NCBI RefSeq assembly: GCF_000316625.1
Contig: NC_019676.1
Coordinates: 3,738,501 to 3,802,500 of the forward strand
DNA length: 64,000 nucleotides
Source of the DNA: Nostoc sp. PCC 7107
Lineage (GTDB): Bacteria > Cyanobacteriota > Cyanobacteriia > Cyanobacteriales > Nostocaceae
Reading direction: 5' to 3'
Below are positions 1 to 10,403 of the stretch, in pieces. The notes beneath the pieces are model-generated. The model saw nothing but the letters and a program-made list of their open reading frames with translations, ran no database searches and was not told the origin of the DNA. Every line of letters begins with the position of its first letter. Position 1 is the stretch's first letter. A program made the translations under genes and the position numbers.

Positions 1-841
1 TCTCCCTATAAAATTTTAGTGACTGCTATGGAGAGGAGAGACAGCTTCTTAAAATTGAAATTTGCAGATCAAAAAAACAAGCCTATCAATGATTGCACTA
101 AAACTCTAAAACCCATTTTTTTCATAAAGGCGAACAGTTTTCAGCTTTTGCCAAATAATTTTTCTAGTGATTAAAATTCAGGAGTTTCATGAATAATATC
201 ATGTCCGGTAAATTACTTGTCATTACGTAGCTTGCTTCCCGCCGGGTACGTAGCGATAGCGAAGTGAAATAATCGCAGAATCCCGGCGATTGCTTCGTTT
301 CACTTCGTTGCACTCGCAATGACATATCGTAAGTGATTAAGCGGACTTCATATAAATAGACTTATTTATTAAATTTCTCAATCAAGAAATCTTAACTAAA
401 TTTAATACTAATAATAGTAAATATTTAGTTACAAAAATTAATTAATAAAACCATTATCTTGATAATCTATAAGTTGCTTGATGATTTTAAAATCAGGATT
501 TACACGGTTATTTCTGAAATGAAAGTTGTTTAAGATAATGTTGATTAGATTTCATTGTTGAAATATCGCAATTCAACTTTTAAATAAAAAATTAGCTCGG
601 TCGGGTAATGACTAACGAAAAGTTTGTATTAGATAATTTTTTTACTAATATAAAGTTTTCTCTTACTGTTTTTCTGACTCTATTCTATTTTGCTGAAGGA
701 AGGAGAGATATCAATATCCATAAAATAGCCATATAAAAACGAATGTTGCAAACAATTTTACAAGCTTATAAGTGTTTGACTAGTACTCTATGGCTAATGT
801 GGGTCTTGGTATAGCTAACTTGTGCATCAGATGAAAAAAGT
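1..841. other. AT-rich non-coding region upstream of the phototaxis operon
   Basis: I see no convincing gene here. The stretch is AT-rich apart from a GC-richer repeat block at about 218-330. The last 200 bases before 842 presumably hold the operon promoter, but I could not assign -35/-10 boxes. Confidence 0.6.
241..307. repeat. Interleaved inverted repeats in a dispersed palindromic element
   Basis: GCCGGG at 241-246 pairs with CCCGGC at 282-287, and CGAAGTGAAA at 260-269 pairs with TTTCACTTCG at 298-307. The two pairs interleave, as in an H-type pseudoknot. TACGTAGC is also directly repeated just upstream. The block resembles the GC-rich palindromic repeats scattered through Nostoc-type genomes. 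Confidence 0.6.
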
Positions 842-2065
842 ATGACTCACTCGGAACTAATGGTATCAAGTAACATAATTAATGAATTTAGAACTTGCAC
901 TCAGCTACAATACAATGGTCAGCTGAATATTAAAAGTGCTAAAGGGCAAAATTGGTCTTTTTATTATCGCCTAGGGCGGATAGTTTGGGCAGTAGGAGGC
1001 ACTCATCCTTTTCGGCGCTGGCGAAGATCTATGGCACAATATTGTCCACAAATTGATCTGGATAAAATTCAGTTTCGCCAGCAAGATTTCGTAGTTAATT
1101 ATTGGGATTATCGCCTGTTAGAAATTTTACACAAAAGGCAAAAAATTCAAAGAGAACAAATTCAAGGGATTGTAGAAAGTACAATTACTGAATTGTTATT
1201 TGACCTAGCCCAGCATACAGATTTTGTTGCTTTTAGTTGCGATCGCAACCAAGATACCATCTTAGAAACACCAATGAGTTTCACTAGTGCAGATTTATCT
1301 GTTAAACAGATGCAAGACTCGTGGAAAAGTTGGTCAGAAGCAGGCTTGGCAAACTTTTCTCCCGACTTAGCACCAATTCTCAGGAGACCAGAACAACTCC
1401 AAAAACAGGTAAGTCCATCTGTTTACAACAACTTCGTCAATTTGATGAATGGTAAACAAACACTGCGAGATTTGGCTGCAAAAATGAAGCAGAATGTTCT
1501 ACCTGTAACCCGTTCATTACTTCCCTATATTCTCAAAGGCATTATTGAATTAATAGAAGTACCAGACTTACCTTTATTGTCTACAGAAGTTGATAGTACG
1601 TCTCTTTCCACACAACCCAAAAAATCTTATATTCCATTGATAGCCTGTGTGGATGATAGCCCCCAAGTCTGTAAAATGCTAGAGGATATTGTCACTTCTC
1701 ATGGCTTAAGATTTATCAAAATTCAAGATCCCATCCAAGCACTTCCAACTCTCATTCAAAATAAACCAGATCTAATTTTTTTAGATTTAATTATGCCAGT
1801 CGCTAGTGGTTACGAAATCTGTACTCAGTTACGACGAGTATCTACTTTTACTAATACACCTGTGATCATCTTAACGGGCAATGACGGTTTATTAGATAGA
1901 GTCCGCGCTAAAGTTGTTGGTTCTACCGATTTTTTGACTAAACCTGTAGCCGCGGATAAAGTCATGAGTATGATACGTAAATATCTGCAAGTCCAAACAC
2001 TCTCAAAAAGTACGCCATCCACCAATCAGAGTACATCTAGTTTAGAGATATCTTTAGGACATTAG
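842..2065 (+). CDS. pixG: PatA-like response regulator (PixG type)
   Basis: This 407-residue protein has an N-terminal PatA-type (PATAN) region at about 1-245 and a C-terminal receiver domain at about 265-390. The receiver carries the acidic pair DD near residues 270-271, the phospho-acceptor D315 in FLDLIMP, and K near 366 in LTKP. PatA-type regulators head pix/ptx-type phototaxis operons, and Synechocystis PixG has the same layout. It is the first of five co-directional signalling genes and is followed by CheY, CheW, MCP and CheA homologues. It probably controls the direction of pilus-driven movement, but the output of the PATAN region cannot be read from sequence. A 320-base gap separates it from the next gene, so an internal promoter is possible. 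Confidence 0.85.
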   Translation: MTHSELMVSSNIINEFRTCTQLQYNGQLNIKSAKGQNWSFYYRLGRIVWAVGGTHPFRRWRRSMAQYCPQIDLDKIQFRQQDFVVNYWDYRLLEILHKRQKIQREQIQGIVESTITELLFDLAQHTDFVAFSCDRNQDTILETPMSFTSADLSVKQMQDSWKSWSEAGLANFSPDLAPILRRPEQLQKQVSPSVYNNFVNLMNGKQTLRDLAAKMKQNVLPVTRSLLPYILKGIIELIEVPDLPLLSTEVDSTSLSTQPKKSYIPLIACVDDSPQVCKMLEDIVTSHGLRFIKIQDPIQALPTLIQNKPDLIFLDLIMPVASGYEICTQLRRVSTFTNTPVIILTGNDGLLDRVRAKVVGSTDFLTKPVAADKVMSMIRKYLQVQTLSKSTPSTNQSTSSLEISLGH

Positions 2066-2386
2066 TTATCAACTATAGATGTTTTTTTTGAAGAAAATTA
2101 CTATTAACTAGTTACCAAAGATATAAATAGACAGTTCTCCAAATTAGTCTAATAATTTTAGCAAACAAACTTTAGTTTTTTAAAGTATGTCACTTTCTCT
2201 ATGTTTTGAGAAATTGTTACCTTTTTCTAGCAGATTTTCCAAAAAAAAACTAAAAGTAAGTGTTTTTTCTATAACACTTATAAAAATAATCAATCAAAAT
2301 TAAATCAAGAAAAAAATCAGATTCATTGGTTAATGTATGTTTGCAGTTTTGTTTCTATTTGTAAGTTAATTTAGCAGGAAGTTTCT
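2066..2386. other. AT-rich spacer inside the phototaxis operon
   Basis: No gene or clear terminator is seen. The spacer is very AT-rich with several A and T runs. Its length (321 bases), compared with 70-90 bases between the later genes, suggests that pixH-L may have their own promoter. Confidence 0.5.
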
Positions 2387-2749
2387 ATGAATACTGTTTT
2401 AGTTGTTGAAGATGGTTTGACAGATATGGAAATACTCAGCCGCTATTTGCAACAAGCTGGTTATTCTGTAATTAGTGCAACAAGTAGTGAAGAAGCCCAA
2501 GCTAAGATACAAGGAGCTAAACCAGATGTAATATTTCTAGATGTAATTTTGCCAGGAAAGAGTGGGTTTGAAATTTGTCGGGAACTAAAAGCTAACAGCG
2601 AAACTAATAAAATACCTGTGGTTTTTTGTTCAACCAAAAATAGTGATGTAGATAAAATGTGGGGAAATATGTTAGGAGCAGAGGCTTATTTGTCTAAACC
2701 AATTGATAAAGAAGAATTAGTTAAAATACTGAAGAAATTACTTCCGTAA
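2387..2749 (+). CDS. pixH: CheY-like response regulator (PixH type)
   Basis: This is a stand-alone receiver domain of 120 residues. It has the acidic pocket VVEDG near residues 6-9, phospho-acceptor D52 in IFLDVILP, and the conserved Lys in LSKPID near 104. There is no output domain. In pix/ptx/hmp-type systems such single receivers are phosphorylated by the CheA-like kinase and act on the pilus motor. It sits between the PatA-like regulator and the CheW gene. The ATG follows a purine-rich AGGAAG about 7 bases upstream. Confidence 0.9.
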   Translation: MNTVLVVEDGLTDMEILSRYLQQAGYSVISATSSEEAQAKIQGAKPDVIFLDVILPGKSGFEICRELKANSETNKIPVVFCSTKNSDVDKMWGNMLGAEAYLSKPIDKEELVKILKKLLP

Positions 2750-2830
2750 GATTTGTTAAACACGAAATTCAAGTTATTGATGAATTTGAATTAAATAAAA
2801 ATATCTCACTAATTAAAGGACTAATTAATC

Positions 2831-3304
2831 TTGGAAAATCCGCAAAAATTTTTAAGTTTTACTTTAGGCAGCAATGATCAAGCGGTAATCTCATTGCAAC
2901 ACATTACTGAAGTTTTACAAATCTCATTGGTAGATATATGTGGTGTGCCGCAAATGCCTAGTTGTATTCTAGGTATATACAACTGGCGAGGTGAAATGCT
3001 TTGGTTAGTTGACTTAGAAGAGATGCTGGGTTATCCATCACTTTTGCGAGGAATTAATTTTCTTTCCAAAATGATGGCGATCATCTTAGAAGTTGATGGC
3101 AAAAATCTCGGATTTTTAGTAAGAAACATGATGGATATTGAGTGTTTAGAGCCTCAGCAAATGAAGCAGCCATCCGCTGATTTATTCTCACCTAAAATTT
3201 CAGCTTTTCTCCAAGGTTACTTTATCAATTCTGTTGAAAAAATGGTTTTTAGTTTAGATGCAGTGGCGATTGTTAAATCTCCCATCTGGTTGAGCCTCAA
3301 TTAA
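2831..3304 (+). CDS. pixI: CheW-like coupling protein (PixI type)
   Basis: This 157-residue CheW-domain protein contains the typical stretch YNWRGEMLWLVDLEEMLG (about residues 50-67), in which CheW proteins place their conserved Gly and acidic residues. CheW bridges receptor signalling tips to CheA. The start codon is TTG, with AAAGGA ten bases upstream (2815-2820), and no nearer ATG gives the full domain. It lies 81 bases after pixH and 70 bases before the receptor gene, consistent with one operon. Confidence 0.87.
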   Translation: MENPQKFLSFTLGSNDQAVISLQHITEVLQISLVDICGVPQMPSCILGIYNWRGEMLWLVDLEEMLGYPSLLRGINFLSKMMAIILEVDGKNLGFLVRNMMDIECLEPQQMKQPSADLFSPKISAFLQGYFINSVEKMVFSLDAVAIVKSPIWLSLN

Positions 3305-3374
3305 AATTGAGATTGGCATATTTGCCATAAGTAAAAGCTGAAATCGACTAATAATTTAATGGAGTTATTGAGAA

Positions 3375-6300
3375 ATGACAATTACATATCATAACGGTCA
3401 AGAAGAATATGAACACATACTTACTGAAGCAGAAGTAATAGAAAGTAAATCCGCCAATGAGATAACTACAAATATTCCGAATCATGAATTAAGTACAGCC
3501 AATTTAGTTGCTCAAGAGTTTAAAATATGGCGGCAGCAATTGCAATCTGTGACAAATTTGATGCGTCAAAGCACAGATATAGATACATTGCTGAAAGTTA
3601 CTGTAAATCAAATTAGAGAAAAAGTTAATTGCGATCGCGTCTTAATTTATCAGTTTACTTCTATAGATTCTGGTACTGTCTTAGCAGAATCGAGAACACT
3701 AGGTTGGACACCTGTGCTAGGTGAAAATCTTCCAGGAATGCTGTTTGGGTTGCATAACAATCAAGATTATTTAGAATCTGTAGCAATTGACGATATCGAC
3801 CAAATCCAAGTTACACCTTATCAAAAGCAATTACTGGATAAATATCAAATTAAAGCGAGTTTAAGTTTACCCATTGTACTTGAAGGCAAAGTTTGGGGAT
3901 TACTTGCAGTTAATACTTGTTCTTATATCAGACAATGGCAAGAAACCGAAATTACTTTTTTGAGTCAAGTTACCACAGAGCTAGTTTACAAATTACAGAG
4001 CTTTGAATTCCATAGAGAATTAGAACTGAGAACCCAGGCTAAAAAATCAGTAGCGAAAGTTGTTGAAAAGATTATTCAAGTATCCGATATTGAAAAAGTT
4101 TTTCAAACAACTACTCAAGAAATTCGGCAGTTATTACGCTGCGATCGCGTCGGTGTATACCGCTTTAATCCTGATTGGAGTGGCGAATTTGTTGCTGAAT
4201 CAGTTGGGCATGGTTGGGTAAAATTAGTAGGGCCAGGTATTAAAACTGTTTGGGAAGATACCCATTTACAAGAAACCCAAGGTGGCCGTTATCGCCGTCA
4301 TGAAAGCTTTGTTGTTAATGATATTTATCAGGTCGGTCATTTTCAATGCCATATCGAAATTCTAGAACAGTTTGAAGTCAAAGCTTATGTGATAGTTCCT
4401 GTATTTGCTGGAGAAAAATTGTGGGGTTTGTTAGCAGCTTATCAGAATTCTGGTACTCGTAATTGGCGAGATTGGGAAGCTAACTTTTTAGAACAAATTG
4501 GTTTGCAATTTGGGTTAGCTATTGCCCATGCAGAGTATCTCGAACAAATGCAAGTGCAATCTCAACAATTAGTGCAGATTGCTGAACAAGAAAAAGCCTT
4601 AACCAAGATAGTCAACCGTATCCGTCAATCCCAAGATGTAGAAAGTGTTTTTAAAACCACTACTCAAGAAGTTAGACAATCATTAAGATGCGATCGCGTT
4701 GCTGTTTATCGTTTTAATCCTGACTGGGGCGGTGAGTTTGTCGCTGAATCAGTAGGCAGTAATTGGGTAAAACTTGTAGGCCCAAATATCAACACAGTTT
4801 TGGACGATACCTACCTTCAAGATACTCAAGGTGGTCGATATGTTAGAGGTGAAAATTTTGTAGTTAATGATATCTACAAAATTGGTTTATCTCCCTGTCA
4901 TATCGAAATTTTAGAGCAATTTGAAGCTAAAGCTTATGTAATTGTTCCTATCTTTTTCAGCGAAAAACTATGGGGTTTATTGGCAGCCTATCAAAATTCT
5001 AGTTCTCGTGAATGGCAAACCTGGGAAGTCAATTTTTTAAATCAGATTGCCTTGCAATTTAGCATAGCTAAATCACAAGTAGATCATTTAGAACAAGTCA
5101 GATTTAAAACCGAAAAACTAACTCAAATTGCAGAACAAGAAAAAGCTTTTACTAAGATAGTTAACCGAATTAGACAATCATTAGATGTCGATGAAATCTT
5201 CAAAATTACCACCCAAGAAGTTAGGCAATTATTACGATGCGATCGCATGGCTATCTATCGCTTTAATCCTGATTGGAGTGGTGAATTTATTGCTGAGTCA
5301 GTTGGTCAGAATTGGGTCAAACTTGTAGGACTAGATATCAAAACAGTTTGGGAAGATACCCACTTAATGGAAACCCAAGGAGGTCGATATGCCAAAGGCG
5401 AAAGCTTTGTTGCTAATGATATCTACCAAGTAGGCCATGCTCAATGCCACATCGAAATTTTAGAGCAATTTGAAGCTAAAGCTTATGTAATTGTGCCTAT
5501 CTTCTTTGGCGAAAAATTATGGGGTTTGTTGGCAGCTTATCAAAATTCTAGTTCTCGTGATTGGGAAGAATCACAAATCAGCTTGTTAGCTCGGATCGGA
5601 GATCAATTAGGACTAGCATTACAACAGACTGAATATTTGCAACAACTACAGGCGCAGTCAGCACAACTCGCAGAAGCAGCTGCACGAGAAAAAGCCGCCA
5701 AAGAATTATTGCAACAAAGATCTATTCAACTGTTAATGGCCGTTAGACCAGCTTTGGATGGTGATTTGACAGTACGTGCGCCAATCACAGAAGATGAATT
5801 AGGTACAATTGCTGATGCTTACAACAATACTCTACAAGCACTGCGGCAAATAGTGATGCACGTGCAAACAGCATCTCAACAAGTAGCGCAAACTTCTGCC
5901 AATAGTAATGCTTCTCTTGCTGGACTGAATAATTTAGCACAACAACAGTCTGAAGAAATTACCTCTGCGTTGGGCGATATTCAACAAATGGTAGATTCTA
6001 CTCAAGCAGTGGTAGCTAACGCCCAGTTGGTGCAAGTAGCGGTACAAAAAGCTAACCAAACAGTAGAGTCTGGTGATACAGCAATGAACCAGACGGTTAA
6101 AGCCATTGAAGCAATTCGCGAAACTGTTGCTCAAACCAGCAAGAAGATTAAGCGGCTGAGTGAATCTTCGCAAAAAATCTCAAAAGTAGTAAATTTGATT
6201 AGCAATTTTGCCACCCAAACCAACGTTTTAGCACTAAATGCAGCCATTGAAGCAACCCGTGCTGGTGAATATGGCAAAGGCTTTGCCGTGGTAGCTGATG

Positions 6301-6695
6301 AAGTCCGTTCTTTATCTCGTCAATCAGCAGCAGCAACAATTGAAATTGAAAAATTAGTTCAAGAAATTCAAGCAGAAACTGGAGAAGTTGCAGTAGCAAT
6401 GGAAACAGGTATTCAGCAAGTTGTAGAAGGTACTAATCTAGTAAGTGAAACCCGCCAAAATTTGAATGCTATTGTTTTGGCAACTGCTGAAATTAGCCAA
6501 TTAATTCAGCAAATTACCGTAGCTACTCAAACACAAATGGGTCAGTCTGAAACTGTCACTCACTCAATGCAAGATGTTGCAGAAATTGCTAACAAAACCT
6601 TTGCTGAATCTCAAGAAATTGCTGCCATTTTCCAAGATTTATTAGGGATGGCGCAAGAACTCTTAACAACTGCAAGTAAGTTCAAAGTTAATTAA
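3375..6695 (+). CDS. pixJ: Methyl-accepting phototaxis receptor with four GAF domains (PixJ type)
   Basis: This 1106-residue protein has no obvious transmembrane segment. GAF1 (about 60-205) lacks a bilin Cys. GAF2, GAF3 and GAF4 form tandem 183-residue units with the cyanobacteriochrome Cys-His pair at C325, C508 and C691. The Asp of the WEDT motif is kept in all three (D295, D478, D661). The Trp before it is present in GAF2 (W293) and GAF4 (W659) but is Leu476 in GAF3. A HAMP-like segment (about 790-845) and an MCP signalling domain (about 860-1100) follow, with the hairpin tip around [20 protein letters not shown]. AnPixJ-type red/green photoreceptors share this layout. It should sense light and signal through the CheW and CheA proteins encoded beside it. 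That each GAF binds bilin is inferred from the Cys. Confidence 0.92.
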   Translation: MTITYHNGQEEYEHILTEAEVIESKSANEITTNIPNHELSTANLVAQEFKIWRQQLQSVTNLMRQSTDIDTLLKVTVNQIREKVNCDRVLIYQFTSIDSGTVLAESRTLGWTPVLGENLPGMLFGLHNNQDYLESVAIDDIDQIQVTPYQKQLLDKYQIKASLSLPIVLEGKVWGLLAVNTCSYIRQWQETEITFLSQVTTELVYKLQSFEFHRELELRTQAKKSVAKVVEKIIQVSDIEKVFQTTTQEIRQLLRCDRVGVYRFNPDWSGEFVAESVGHGWVKLVGPGIKTVWEDTHLQETQGGRYRRHESFVVNDIYQVGHFQCHIEILEQFEVKAYVIVPVFAGEKLWGLLAAYQNSGTRNWRDWEANFLEQIGLQFGLAIAHAEYLEQMQVQSQQLVQIAEQEKALTKIVNRIRQSQDVESVFKTTTQEVRQSLRCDRVAVYRFNPDWGGEFVAESVGSNWVKLVGPNINTVLDDTYLQDTQGGRYVRGENFVVNDIYKIGLSPCHIEILEQFEAKAYVIVPIFFSEKLWGLLAAYQNSSSREWQTWEVNFLNQIALQFSIAKSQVDHLEQVRFKTEKLTQIAEQEKAFTKIVNRIRQSLDVDEIFKITTQEVRQLLRCDRMAIYRFNPDWSGEFIAESVGQNWVKLVGLDIKTVWEDTHLMETQGGRYAKGESFVANDIYQVGHAQCHIEILEQFEAKAYVIVPIFFGEKLWGLLAAYQNSSSRDWEESQISLLARIGDQLGLALQQTEYLQQLQAQSAQLAEAAAREKAAKELLQQRSIQLLMAVRPALDGDLTVRAPITEDELGTIADAYNNTLQALRQIVMHVQTASQQVAQTSANSNASLAGLNNLAQQQSEEITSALGDIQQMVDSTQAVVANAQLVQVAVQKANQTVESGDTAMNQTVKAIEAIRETVAQTSKKIKRLSESSQKISKVVNLISNFATQTNVLALNAAIEATRAGEYGKGFAVVADEVRSLSRQSAAATIEIEKLVQEIQAETGEVAVAMETGIQQVVEGTNLVSETRQNLNAIVLATAEISQLIQQITVATQTQMGQSETVTHSMQDVAEIANKTFAESQEIAAIFQDLLGMAQELLTTASKFKVN

Positions 6696-6723
6696 GAAAT
6701 AGGGATGAGGGAGTAGGAAATTT

Positions 6724-6776
6724 TGATGATTTACCACTCCCAACTCCCAACTCTCTATCCACCCTTCCCCATTTCC
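6724..6776. repeat. Heptamer-type short tandem repeat between receptor and kinase genes
   Basis: The spacer contains tandem actccca/actctc units (ccactcccaactcccaac) and a matching gggatgagggagtagg block just upstream, giving a weak hairpin. Such short tandem repeats are common in heterocystous cyanobacteria. They directly precede the next start codon, and no normal ribosome-binding site is visible. Confidence 0.65.
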
Positions 6777-6781
6777 CAATT

Positions 6782-9700
6782 ATGATTACAGATGCTGAAA
6801 TCCGCGAACAAGGTTATGTTTATTTTCTAGCAGAAGCCCCAGAATTGTTACAAATAATTGAGCAAGAGCTTATAGGTTTGGCAGAAGAGGATGATAATAG
6901 AAAGAATAAAGTTCATGCTTTGATGCGTGCAACGCATACACTCAAAGGTGGTGCTGCTACTGTTGGACTAGAAGCAATTCAAATAATTGCCCATTCTCTA
7001 GAAGATGTATTTAAATCTTTATATAATCCAGATATAGTTATTGATGCTGATTTACATACACTTTTACTTAAATCTTATGAGTGTTTACGTCTAGCCTTAA
7101 CCGCAGAATTAACCAGCAGTGCCATTAATGTTGAAGAAATTATTGAAAAAGCAACTGCTATTTTTATACAGTTACAAGAAAAACTTGGTGATGCGTTTGG
7201 TGCTGATAATTATATTCCAACTTCTCAAGAATTAGGATTTGATGTTGTTCGATCAATCTTTGAAGTGGGAGTTCAACAACGCATTGAAAATATTGTTGCA
7301 ACTATTAATAATCCTCCCAATGATGACGAATTGAGAGATTTTTTAAATTCCCAAGCAGAAGTATTTCTGGGCTTGGCACAATCTCTAGATTTACGTGGAT
7401 TATCAGAACTCGCACAAACAATTATGGCTGCGTTGCAAGCCAAACCTGCCGAAGTTCAGCAAATTGCGGAACTTGCACTGCAAGATTTGCAAGCATTACA
7501 AACAGCAGTATTGTCAGGCGATCGCACTTGTGTTGATATAATATCGCCAGCTTGGCAAAAACTCACACAACTAGTCCAGACAGAACAGTTATCTCCAGAC
7601 ATTCAAGATAATTCGCCTACTTGCCATTTACTCAAAACTGCGGAAGAATTTTACCAATTTTTAACTATATCTAGCAATCACAATCATGAACAAATTCAGC
7701 CAACAACAGCTAAGTTTTACCTTAAGTTAGTTCAATATATTTTGAGTTGGTTTCAGCATCAGAGGCAAATATCTAAGCAAGAACTTAATTTATCTCTACT
7801 CATTCCCAAGTTAGATATAGAAAATCAAATAAATTATATTGAAAACTGGTTAAAAGAATTTTTAAATTTCGTGCAGAATCGAGAAGACAGTTATAGTCTT
7901 TGCTTGTATCGCCACGGAATTATTTTAATTGTGCTACTTGCAGTTGCTAAATTTGAGTATAGCAATGATAAGAGTGAGAGTTATATTCTTTTAACCAGAA
8001 AATTGCAAAAACAAATTCTGATATTAGCCCAAGAATATAAAAATTATCCACCTGTCAATAGTCAAGAAAAGAATTGGTTAGATCATCCAAAATTACAAAA
8101 TATTTTAGTTATTGATGAAATATCAAAACCTATTTTTGCTGAAACAGATAATTTTTTAGAATCTATTTGGGGAGGAGAAGCGGCAGATGAAAATATTCAA
8201 AATCAACAATTAGTTAACATTCCTGAACAAGTTCAAAAACAACTGATTTTAGAGCCAGTCACAGAAGTCGAGAGTAACGTTAATCAGCTAGAAGAGGAAA
8301 ATATTCATCTGAATAAAACTCAACATTCACGCCAAGCTTCATTTATCCGTGTTGATGTTGAAGGATTAAGAAACCTCAATTATCTAGCAGGTGAATTGCT
8401 GATTCATCAAAAGAAACGTACTCTTCATGATGAACAACTACAAGAAGTTGTTGAACAATTATCACAGCAGCTTGGTAGACATCAAATATTATTAAATCAG
8501 TTGAAAGATTTACCACTACAGTTGCCAAATATTACGAATCAATCCATGCAAAATTTTACAGCAGTGAAATTTGACTCACTGGAAATGGATGTATATACAG
8601 AATTTAATTTATCACTGCACGCAGCCCTAGAAGAAACTCTACAACTACAAGAAACTACAGAATCTCTGGATTTAATTATTAAACAAGCCACTCAAGTAAG
8701 TGATCAAAAGCAAAATTTAGTCTTCACTATTATCGATAACTTGGTAGAAGCCAGGATGTTACCTTTGGGTGATATCTTGCATCGTTTTCCCTCAATGGTC
8801 AAAAAATTAGCCAATCTCTATCATAAAAATGTAAAATTACAACTTACTGGTACAGATGTACTAGTAGATAAAGCGATCGCTGAAAAATTGTATGATCCAC
8901 TCTTACATCTAGTACGTAATGCTTTCGATCACGGGATTGAATCTCCGCAAGTGCGACGAGAACAGGGTAAGTCAGAACAAGGTTTAATTACAATCCGCGC
9001 ATATCATCAAAGTAGCCAAACTATTATTGAAGTTCAAGATGATGGACAAGGATTAAATCTAGAAAGCATTTGGAAAAAAGCTATTGAGATGAATCTTGCT
9101 ACATCTAATGAAGATAAATCAGAATTATTAGATTTGATGTTTGCACCAGGATTATCCACTGCTGAACAGGTGAGTAAAATTTCCGGACGCGGTATAGGAT
9201 TGGATATTGTCCGTTCTCAAATGGAAGCGCTTCATGGTTCGATTTCAGTCCAAACTTTGCCGCACCAAGGTACAAAATTCACACTCAAAATACCTTTTTC
9301 TATGACTACTGATCAATTGATGCTAGTTCAAGCTGGAGGAGTTGTTTATGCACTATTGTTAGATAGTGTGGAAAAAATTGTCATTCCAGCCCCGCAACAA
9401 ATTAAGGAATTTGAAGGTAAAAAAGTTTTACACTGGAATACAGAGCAAGATGAAACTTTTATCAATTTATATTCTCTTTCTGAATTAATAGCTTACAACT
9501 GTTCTTCTGTTAAGAGTAATAGCTTCAATAATACACAAACTACTCTTGACACAAGATTTATGAATAATCCTGTGTTAATACTCAGGTGTAATCAAGTTAT
9601 TTTTGGATTAGAAGTTGACCAAATAATAGGTGAGCAAGAACTAGTAATTAGACCATTGGGAAATGCGATCGCGCCACCAAAATATGTTTACGGTTGTAGT

Positions 9701-10318
9701 AGTTCTGCTAATGGTAATCTCATTTTAGTGATTGATGGCGCTCTGCTTTTAGACTCTAACAATATACAAGCTACGCCTGAACTTACAGTACTACCAATAG
9801 TTGCGCCTCATCAGTCCGCTTTGCCAATATTTGAAAATTTATCTATATCTAGTAACTCAAATACTCAAGAAATACCATCATCTCAGCCAGTAGAAGCTAT
9901 TTACCAATCTCCAAAGGTAGTGTTAGTAGTGGATGATGCTATTAGTTTGAGGCAAACTCTATCTCTGACTTTGCAGCGAGATGGCTATCAAGTAATTCAA
10001 GCACAAAATGGTATAGAAGCTCTAGAACAGCTACAAAAATATCAAGATATTCAAGTAATTATTTCCGATTTGGAAATGCCTCGAATGAATGGATTTGAAT
10101 TATTAACCAGTATTCAGCAAAACCCCAATATTGCCAAAATTCCTGTAGTAATTTTATCGTCTCGTAGTGCAGACAAACATCGTCAACTGGCTCAAGAACT
10201 TGGTGCTAAAGCCTATTTAACTAAGCCTTATTTAGAGCATGAATTTCTCTCTACCATTTCGTCTTTAACCAAGAAAAAAGATGTATCCAATAATTTGGTA
10301 ATGGAATTAACTTGTTAA
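6782..10318 (+). CDS. pixL: CheA-type hybrid histidine kinase (PixL type)
   Basis: This is a 1178-residue CheA homologue. The N-terminal Hpt domain has its phosphorylatable H52 in ATHTLKGGAA. A long less-conserved linker (about 130-510) is followed by the dimerisation segment beginning near RVDVEGLRNLNYLAGELL. The GHKL ATPase domain shows HLVRNAFDHGIE, VQDDGQGL and GRGIGLDIV. A CheW-like regulatory domain comes next, then a C-terminal receiver with phospho-acceptor D1096 in IISDLEMP. This arrangement matches PixL/HmpL-type kinases of cyanobacterial phototaxis systems. It closes the five-gene operon. The ATG directly follows a repeat-rich spacer and lacks a clear ribosome-binding site, so translation efficiency may be unusual. 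Confidence 0.92.
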   Translation: MITDAEIREQGYVYFLAEAPELLQIIEQELIGLAEEDDNRKNKVHALMRATHTLKGGAATVGLEAIQIIAHSLEDVFKSLYNPDIVIDADLHTLLLKSYECLRLALTAELTSSAINVEEIIEKATAIFIQLQEKLGDAFGADNYIPTSQELGFDVVRSIFEVGVQQRIENIVATINNPPNDDELRDFLNSQAEVFLGLAQSLDLRGLSELAQTIMAALQAKPAEVQQIAELALQDLQALQTAVLSGDRTCVDIISPAWQKLTQLVQTEQLSPDIQDNSPTCHLLKTAEEFYQFLTISSNHNHEQIQPTTAKFYLKLVQYILSWFQHQRQISKQELNLSLLIPKLDIENQINYIENWLKEFLNFVQNREDSYSLCLYRHGIILIVLLAVAKFEYSNDKSESYILLTRKLQKQILILAQEYKNYPPVNSQEKNWLDHPKLQNILVIDEISKPIFAETDNFLESIWGGEAADENIQNQQLVNIPEQVQKQLILEPVTEVESNVNQLEEENIHLNKTQHSRQASFIRVDVEGLRNLNYLAGELLIHQKKRTLHDEQLQEVVEQLSQQLGRHQILLNQLKDLPLQLPNITNQSMQNFTAVKFDSLEMDVYTEFNLSLHAALEETLQLQETTESLDLIIKQATQVSDQKQNLVFTIIDNLVEARMLPLGDILHRFPSMVKKLANLYHKNVKLQLTGTDVLVDKAIAEKLYDPLLHLVRNAFDHGIESPQVRREQGKSEQGLITIRAYHQSSQTIIEVQDDGQGLNLESIWKKAIEMNLATSNEDKSELLDLMFAPGLSTAEQVSKISGRGIGLDIVRSQMEALHGSISVQTLPHQGTKFTLKIPFSMTTDQLMLVQAGGVVYALLLDSVEKIVIPAPQQIKEFEGKKVLHWNTEQDETFINLYSLSELIAYNCSSVKSNSFNNTQTTLDTRFMNNPVLILRCNQVIFGLEVDQIIGEQELVIRPLGNAIAPPKYVYGCSSSANGNLILVIDGALLLDSNNIQATPELTVLPIVAPHQSALPIFENLSISSNSNTQEIPSSQPVEAIYQSPKVVLVVDDAISLRQTLSLTLQRDGYQVIQAQNGIEALEQLQKYQDIQVIISDLEMPRMNGFELLTSIQQNPNIAKIPVVILSSRSADKHRQLAQELGAKAYLTKPYLEHEFLSTISSLTKKKDVSNNLVMELTC

Positions 10319-10403
10319 ACTGTTGAACACATGAAATTGGATGGCGATAAAAACTGAATATTTATAGCTTTGTAAATTGGGGTTTAATGTCTATAGATTT
10401 AGT

